This document shows, piece by piece, positions 13,269 through 17,310 of a stretch of DNA of 17,310 bases. The DNA is taken from positions 1 to 17,310 of the forward strand of contig JBGALL010000034.1 in the NCBI GenBank assembly GCA_044223895.1. The letters are read 5' to 3'. Under the pieces are notes generated by a model that was not told the DNA's origin, made no database searches, and saw only the letters and a list, made by a program, of their open reading frames with translations. Every line of letters starts with the position of its first letter. Position 1 is the stretch's first letter. The DNA is from CAKZSU01 sp044223895 (GTDB lineage Bacteria > Patescibacteriota > Microgenomatia > UBA10105 > UBA927). Position numbers and translations under genes: made by a program.

Positions 13269-15086
13269 TCAATTCGATCGTTGGTATCTGGTACGATCAG
13301 TTTTGGTAAGATATTTCTTTCTAAGGCGAAGACTTTGAGGTGTCACTTCTAATAGCTCATCATCTTCAATAAAATCAAGACATTGTTCGAGAGAAAGTGA
13401 TACTGGTGGTTCCAAAACAACTGCGATATCGGCATTTGATCGGAAGTTCGTCAGTTTTTTCGCTCTAACAGCATTCATTTCAATATCTTCTTGACGGTTG
13501 TTGATACCAATAATCATACCTTCGTAAACATCTACTCCAGGGCCAATTAAACATCTTCCACGCTCTTGCACCGTTTCTAAGGCATAACTGGTAGTTTTTC
13601 CACCTTCGGTAGCGATAAGCACTCCATTACGAAGTTGTTCTAATTTTGCTTCTTCAGGTAAATAACCGATCATTCGTGAGGCAAAAATTCCGGTTCCACG
13701 AGTTTTGGTAAGGATATCTCCACGGAATCCCAAAAGGTTTCGACTGGAAATTTTGTATAACATCTTGGTAATTCCACGATCATCTGTTTTGGTATCCATG
13801 AGTTCTGCTCGGCGTCGTCCTAATTCTTCAGTGACTACACCAATATGTTCTTTAGGAATTTCGATAGTTAGTTCTTCAAATGGCTCACTTTTGACTCCGT
13901 CGATTTCTTTCATGATAACTTCTGGCTTTCCAACTTGAAATTCGTATCCTTCGCGGCGAAGATTTTCAAATAAAATAGCTAAATGAAGTTCTCCACGCCC
14001 TGAAACTAAAAATCCAGTGCCTTCAGTATTTTCTTCGATTTTCAAACCAATGTTGGTTTTCTTTTCTTTTTGTAAACGTTCTTGAATTTGACGAGCGGTG
14101 ACAAAATCTCCTTCACGACCTGCAAATGGAGATGTATTGGCTTGCAAAAGAATTTTTAACGTAGGCTCCTCTAAAATAATAGTAGGAAGTCCTTTCTCTA
14201 TTTCAGGAGCTGCTAAGGTCTGTCCGATACCAACATCTGGAACGCCAGTAATACCAATAATATCTCCAGTTACACCTTCAGCTACCTCTTCACGAGCGAG
14301 TCCTCTACTGGTAAATACGTGTTCAACCGTAAAACTGCCAAGTTTTTTGTCTTCATTCCATTGATTAATGCGATTTCCAACTTTAATAGTTCCATCGAGA
14401 ACTTTTCCGATGGCATAGGTTCCTTTGTATGAGTCAAAATCAAGAGTAGATACCAACATGGTGAATGGTTTAGTAGGATCACCAGCTGGTTCGGGAATAG
14501 TTTCTAAAATAGTTTCAAAAATAGCTGATAAGTCAGCAGGTTCTGTAGGATCAGCAGGAAGTTGTTTCCAAGCTTTTTCTTCTCGGCCAATAGCATATAA
14601 AACGGGGAAATGAAGATGAGATTCATGTTGAGCTAAAGTTAAGAATAATTCTTCTGTTTCATGAAGAACTTCTTGAGGTCTGGCATCTTTTCTATCAATT
14701 TTGTTGATTATAACGACAACTTTGAGATTGTGCTCAAGAGCTTTTTGTAAAACGAAATGAGTCTGAGGAAGGGGACCTTCTGCAGAATCAACAATTAATA
14801 GACAGCCGTCAGCCATGTTGATAACCCGTTCTACTTCGCCTGAAAAATCTGCGTGGCCTGGTGTGTCAATAATATTAATTTTAGTATCTTTGTACATGAT
14901 GGCAGTGTTTTTTGCCAAAATGGTAATTCCTTTTTCTCGTTCCAAATCATTACTATCTAGAATTGTAGTTTGATTCATCTCTGCTTGATTGTCACGGAAG
15001 GTATGAGTTTGTTTAAGCATCCCGTCAACTAAAGTAGTTTTTCCATGGTCAACGTGAGCGATAATGGCGATGTTACGAATTTTCAT
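13269..15086 (-). CDS. typA: Ribosome-associated GTPase TypA/BipA
   Basis: Translational GTPase of the EF-G family that binds the ribosome and aids 50S assembly and stress or low-temperature growth. G domain: AHVDHGKT (G1, 10-17), GIT switch 1, DTPGH (G3, 74-78) and NKID (G4, 128-131). Then domain II (GTYAIGKVLDGTIKVGNRI), domain III (VSGRGELHLAILFENLRREGYEFQVG), domain V and the TypA-specific C-terminal domain (LLEVTPQSLRLRKKYL). The 605-aa length is normal. A TTG at 15107 would add seven residues, but it overlaps the GAAAGGA SD (15105-15099). ATG 15086 follows that SD by 12 nt and gives MKIRNIAIIAHVDHGKT, the usual family start. It is divergent from ftsK and followed by the hypothetical gene. 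Its leader carries a candidate attenuator. Confidence 0.97.
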   Translation of the reverse strand: MKIRNIAIIAHVDHGKTTLVDGMLKQTHTFRDNQAEMNQTTILDSNDLEREKGITILAKNTAIMYKDTKINIIDTPGHADFSGEVERVINMADGCLLIVDSAEGPLPQTHFVLQKALEHNLKVVVIINKIDRKDARPQEVLHETEELFLTLAQHESHLHFPVLYAIGREEKAWKQLPADPTEPADLSAIFETILETIPEPAGDPTKPFTMLVSTLDFDSYKGTYAIGKVLDGTIKVGNRINQWNEDKKLGSFTVEHVFTSRGLAREEVAEGVTGDIIGITGVPDVGIGQTLAAPEIEKGLPTIILEEPTLKILLQANTSPFAGREGDFVTARQIQERLQKEKKTNIGLKIEENTEGTGFLVSGRGELHLAILFENLRREGYEFQVGKPEVIMKEIDGVKSEPFEELTIEIPKEHIGVVTEELGRRRAELMDTKTDDRGITKMLYKISSRNLLGFRGDILTKTRGTGIFASRMIGYLPEEAKLEQLRNGVLIATEGGKTTSYALETVQERGRCLIGPGVDVYEGMIIGINNRQEDIEMNAVRAKKLTNFRSNADIAVVLEPPVSLSLEQCLDFIEDDELLEVTPQSLRLRKKYLTKTDRTRYQRSN

Positions 15087-15105
15087 AATAATCTCGGGTC
15101 CTTTC

Positions 15106-15136
15106 AAAAAACAAAAAATCCCCTTCTGAGGGGATT
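15106..15136 (-). terminator. Intrinsic terminator in the typA leader (candidate attenuator)
   Basis: Read on the minus strand, AATCCCC (15136-15130), loop TCAGAA (15129-15124) and GGGGATT (15123-15117) form a perfect 7-bp stem. It runs into TTTTTT (15118-15113), G and TTTTTT (15111-15106). It ends one base before the typA SD and 20 nt before the ATG. No minus-strand gene lies upstream within the window (ftsK is divergent), so its natural target is the typA transcript itself. On the plus strand it has no T tract. Confidence 0.7.
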
Positions 15137-15145
15137 CCCTTTCAG
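15126..15145 (-). promoter_or_regulatory. Alternative hairpin competing with the typA terminator
   Basis: On the minus strand, CTGA (15145-15142) pairs with TCAG (15129-15126) and GGG (15139-15137) with CCC (15133-15131), with a small internal loop and an AAU loop. It uses the same CCCCTCAG that supplies the 5' arm and loop of the terminator, so only one structure can form at a time. This is the expected geometry of an antiterminator, though the stem is short. Confidence 0.45.
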
Positions 15146-15163
15146 GCAGAACACTTTTATAGA

Positions 15164-15172
15164 ATTATAACA
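15164..15172 (-). promoter_or_regulatory. Extended -10 promoter of typA
   Basis: On the minus strand the sequence is TG-T-TATAAT, a full extended -10 consensus that needs no strong -35; none is seen. The predicted start is near 15157, giving a leader of about 71 nt that includes both competing hairpins. Confidence 0.6.
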
Positions 15173-15180
15173 AAGTTTCC

Positions 15181-15208
15181 TTGATATTACTAGAAGATAC
15201 GCTATACT
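15181..15208 (+). promoter_or_regulatory. Promoter of ftsK
   Basis: TTGATA (15181-15186) and TATACT (15203-15208) with a 16-bp spacer, 9 of 12 consensus matches. The start is expected near 15215, about 69 nt before the ftsK ATG. Its -35 lies 8 bp beyond the divergent typA extended -10, so the two polymerases would compete. A second TATACT at 15274-15279 lies only 4 nt before the ATG. Confidence 0.6.
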
Positions 15209-15283
15209 AAGTGATACGCAAGTATTCAGTTGTTTCTATTAATTTATACAATTTAAAACTATTCCTCGTAATTTATACTACCT

Positions 15284-17310
15284 ATGAAGAAAAAACCTGT
15301 CAAAAAAAGAAGTTACAAAAAAAGAAAGGGACCTGGATTTAACGTCAAAAAAGAGACGATTTTTACCGTAGGAGCTATTTGGTTTTGGCTTATAGCTGGG
15401 ACGATTACCTTATCCTTCTTCAGCGATGCACCTCTTTTAACCCAACTACGTGAAGAATTAATGGCGAGATTTGGGTGGGGGATGTACGCAATTCCGCCGT
15501 ATCTTGTATCCTTGAGTTTACTTTTTTTTCAATTGCAATCTGCAATTGCTCAGCCACCCGTTCCAATGGGGTTAGGAATCATTCTAGCCTCATTGTTAGC
15601 ACTATCACAAGCTGGGTTAGTTGGAGAAGCCTTATTTGTTTTCGTTACTGCCTATGTGGGTGTCCAAGGTACAGTTTTGGTCTTTTTGACTACTTTTGTT
15701 ATAGGATTGTTACTGCTATTTAATAGTTCTTTGGATAAAATTGTGGGATTTTTCTTATTAGTTGCTCAGAGAATTTGGGAAGGCATTGGCGGTATATTTT
15801 CCGGATTAGTCACCAAACGTGAACCAAAGTTGGGAATTGCCGTGGATCAACCGTTAAAAATTAAGGGCGTACATGAAGAAAAAATTTCTCCGCAAATTCA
15901 TGGGAAAGAACCAAAACCACTTATCACAGCTCCAGTAAAAATTAATCAATCTATACCACCCTCTGCTGCTACGGGTGTTCCAAAACAAGAATTGAAAATA
16001 AATATGCCGATGTCAAATCAGCCAGGCGATATGGCTATGTGGGAATATCCACCCTTGAGTCTCTTGTCTGACGGACCAGGTAATAAGGCAGATCGTGGTA
16101 ACGTTCGTCAAAATGCTGATGTAATAGAAAAGACCTTAGAAAGTTTTGGAATTACTGCCAAAGTTGTAGAAGTAAATGCTGGGCCGGCAGTTACACAATA
16201 TGCTTTAAAAATTGCTTTAGGAACGAAAGTTTCCAAGATTACTTCACTTTCAAGTGACTTGGCGTTAGCTCTTGCAGCTCCAACCGGCTCAGTACGTATA
16301 GAAGCTCCTATTCCTGGTAGAGATCTCGTAGGCATTGAAATTCCAAATCGTGGATTAGAGTTTGTAACCTTGAAGAGAATGATGCAGTCAGACATTCTTC
16401 GTAAAGCCAAAGGAAAACTTTCCGTGGCTTTAGGGTTAGATGTCTCTGGAAGCCCAGTTATTGGTGATATCTCTAAAATGCCTCATTCTCTGGTCGCAGG
16501 AACTACGGGATCTGGAAAATCAGTCTTGGTGAATACCTGGATTACCTCATTATTGTTCAGAACTACCCCTGCTGAAGTCCGCTTAATTTTGATAGATCCA
16601 AAACGAGTCGAACTCACTGGATACAACGGAATCCCTCATCTATTAACGCCGGTTATCGTCGAAGTTGATAAAATTTTGTCGAGTTTGCGTTGGGCTGTAG
16701 CTGAAATGGAGAATCGTTATACCCGTTTTGCTGAAGTAGGGGTAAGAAATATTGAAGGTTTCAATGAATTATCAGGATTTCAGGCAATGCCATATATTGT
16801 TATTCTCATTGACGAACTTGCTGATTTAATGGCTTTTGCACCAACTGAAGTGGAAGATGCTATCTGTCGTTTGGCCCAAAAAGCCCGTGCTGCTGGTATT
16901 CATTTAGTCTTAGCTACTCAACGTCCTAGTGTTGACGTTATTACCGGTCTTATTAAAGCCAACGTCCCAACACGTATAGCCTTCAATGTATCTTCAATGG
17001 TTGATTCTCGTGTTGTGTTAGATCAACCAGGCGCTGAAAAGTTATTAGGCAGAGGAGATATGCTCTATATCCCGGCTGATTCTTCTAAGCCAAGTCGTAT
17101 TCAAGGAACCTATGTATCTGATAAAGAAGTAAATGCGGTGGTGAAATTCTTGAAAGATAAAAATCCTCCGGTAGCCTATACAGAAGAAGTTATTAAACAA
17201 ACGGGTTCCGTTAATGGTAAAAAAGGAAGTGCCGCTGGTGGAGGTGGTGGTGACGGAAAAGATCAGTTATTCGAAGATGCTATGAGACTTGTGGTACAAC
17301 ATGACAAAGC
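15284..17310 (+). CDS. ftsK: DNA translocase FtsK/SpoIIIE, 3'-truncated by the window edge
   Basis: Membrane-anchored hexameric ATPase that pumps chromosomal DNA at the division septum. The frame is open from ATG 15284 to the window end (675 codons). A Lys/Arg-rich start is followed by four likely membrane segments in residues about 25-155 (for example TIFTVGAIWFWLIAGTITL, GLGIILASLLALS, GTVLVFLTTFVIGLLLLF). A short linker rich in Pro and Lys (about 180-265) leads to the alpha domain (VNAGPAVTQYALKI) and the RecA-like motor: Walker A GTTGSGKS (406-413), Walker B VILIDELADLM (D510, E511), and ATQRPSVDVITGLIKANVPTRIAF. After a Gly-rich linker, DQLFEDAMRLVVQHDKA is the beginning of the gamma winged-helix domain that reads KOPS-like sites; the rest is outside the window. 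No SD precedes the ATG. Confidence 0.96.
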   Translation, partial: MKKKPVKKRSYKKRKGPGFNVKKETIFTVGAIWFWLIAGTITLSFFSDAPLLTQLREELMARFGWGMYAIPPYLVSLSLLFFQLQSAIAQPPVPMGLGIILASLLALSQAGLVGEALFVFVTAYVGVQGTVLVFLTTFVIGLLLLFNSSLDKIVGFFLLVAQRIWEGIGGIFSGLVTKREPKLGIAVDQPLKIKGVHEEKISPQIHGKEPKPLITAPVKINQSIPPSAATGVPKQELKINMPMSNQPGDMAMWEYPPLSLLSDGPGNKADRGNVRQNADVIEKTLESFGITAKVVEVNAGPAVTQYALKIALGTKVSKITSLSSDLALALAAPTGSVRIEAPIPGRDLVGIEIPNRGLEFVTLKRMMQSDILRKAKGKLSVALGLDVSGSPVIGDISKMPHSLVAGTTGSGKSVLVNTWITSLLFRTTPAEVRLILIDPKRVELTGYNGIPHLLTPVIVEVDKILSSLRWAVAEMENRYTRFAEVGVRNIEGFNELSGFQAMPYIVILIDELADLMAFAPTEVEDAICRLAQKARAAGIHLVLATQRPSVDVITGLIKANVPTRIAFNVSSMVDSRVVLDQPGAEKLLGRGDMLYIPADSSKPSRIQGTYVSDKEVNAVVKFLKDKNPPVAYTEEVIKQTGSVNGKKGSAAGGGGGDGKDQLFEDAMRLVVQHDK

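Noticed and set aside
15087..15107. TTG start of typA adding seven residues
   Set aside because: It overlaps the SD and the family starts at the downstream ATG.
1..17310. Recoded UGA (Gracilibacteria/Absconditabacteria code)
   Set aside because: typA ends with TGA at the expected family C-terminus, and no conserved gene has in-frame TGA.
1..17310. tRNA, rRNA, CRISPR array or transposase genes
   Set aside because: The spacers are at most about 200 bp and show no cloverleaf, regularly spaced repeats or transposase motifs.

Overview
The window looks like chromosomal housekeeping DNA from a small, AT-rich bacterial genome. I infer the Candidate Phyla Radiation (Patescibacteria), most likely Microgenomates-like. 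The reasons are short gene spacing, an IF2 without its N-terminal region, a nusA-infB-rpsO-pnp cluster without rimP, rbfA or truB, few Shine-Dalgarno sites, and several trimmed or degenerate enzymes. This assignment is inference. UGA serves as a stop (typA ends in TGA), so the UGA-glycine code of Gracilibacteria/Absconditabacteria does not apply. There are no tRNA or rRNA genes, CRISPR arrays, insertion sequences or phage genes.

Layout. (1) 1-2518: the 3' part of dnaK and a zinc-finger-less dnaJ. (2) 2544-9072: nusA, infB, a degenerate DHH-family protein, rpsO and pnp. This is a reduced transcription/translation/RNA-decay cluster that ends in a near-perfect bidirectional terminator. (3) 9076-12628: a Lon-like AAA+ protein with no protease domain, a 78-bp imperfect palindromic repeat, RNase J and a Nudix hydrolase. 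(4) 12611-15172, minus strand: typA followed by a 201-aa protein I do not recognise. (5) 15181-17310: the start of ftsK, divergent from typA and cut by the window end.

The genes form a coherent core. DnaK/DnaJ fold proteins. NusA, IF2, S15 and TypA act in transcription and at the ribosome. PNPase and RNase J are the 3'-5' and 5'-3' arms of RNA decay. FtsK moves DNA at division.

The most interesting signals are regulatory. The nusA leader has a near-consensus promoter followed at once by a GNRA-capped hairpin and seven Us that end 2 nt before the start codon, which suggests autoregulation of NusA by termination. The typA leader has an extended -10 promoter and a terminator hairpin that overlaps a mutually exclusive alternative hairpin. 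The pnp leader shows a weaker version of the same layout. Three proteins lack residues that their families normally need: the DHH protein, the Lon-like ATPase (pore-loop Tyr replaced by Arg, no peptidase domain) and RNase J (a metal-binding His replaced by Gly).
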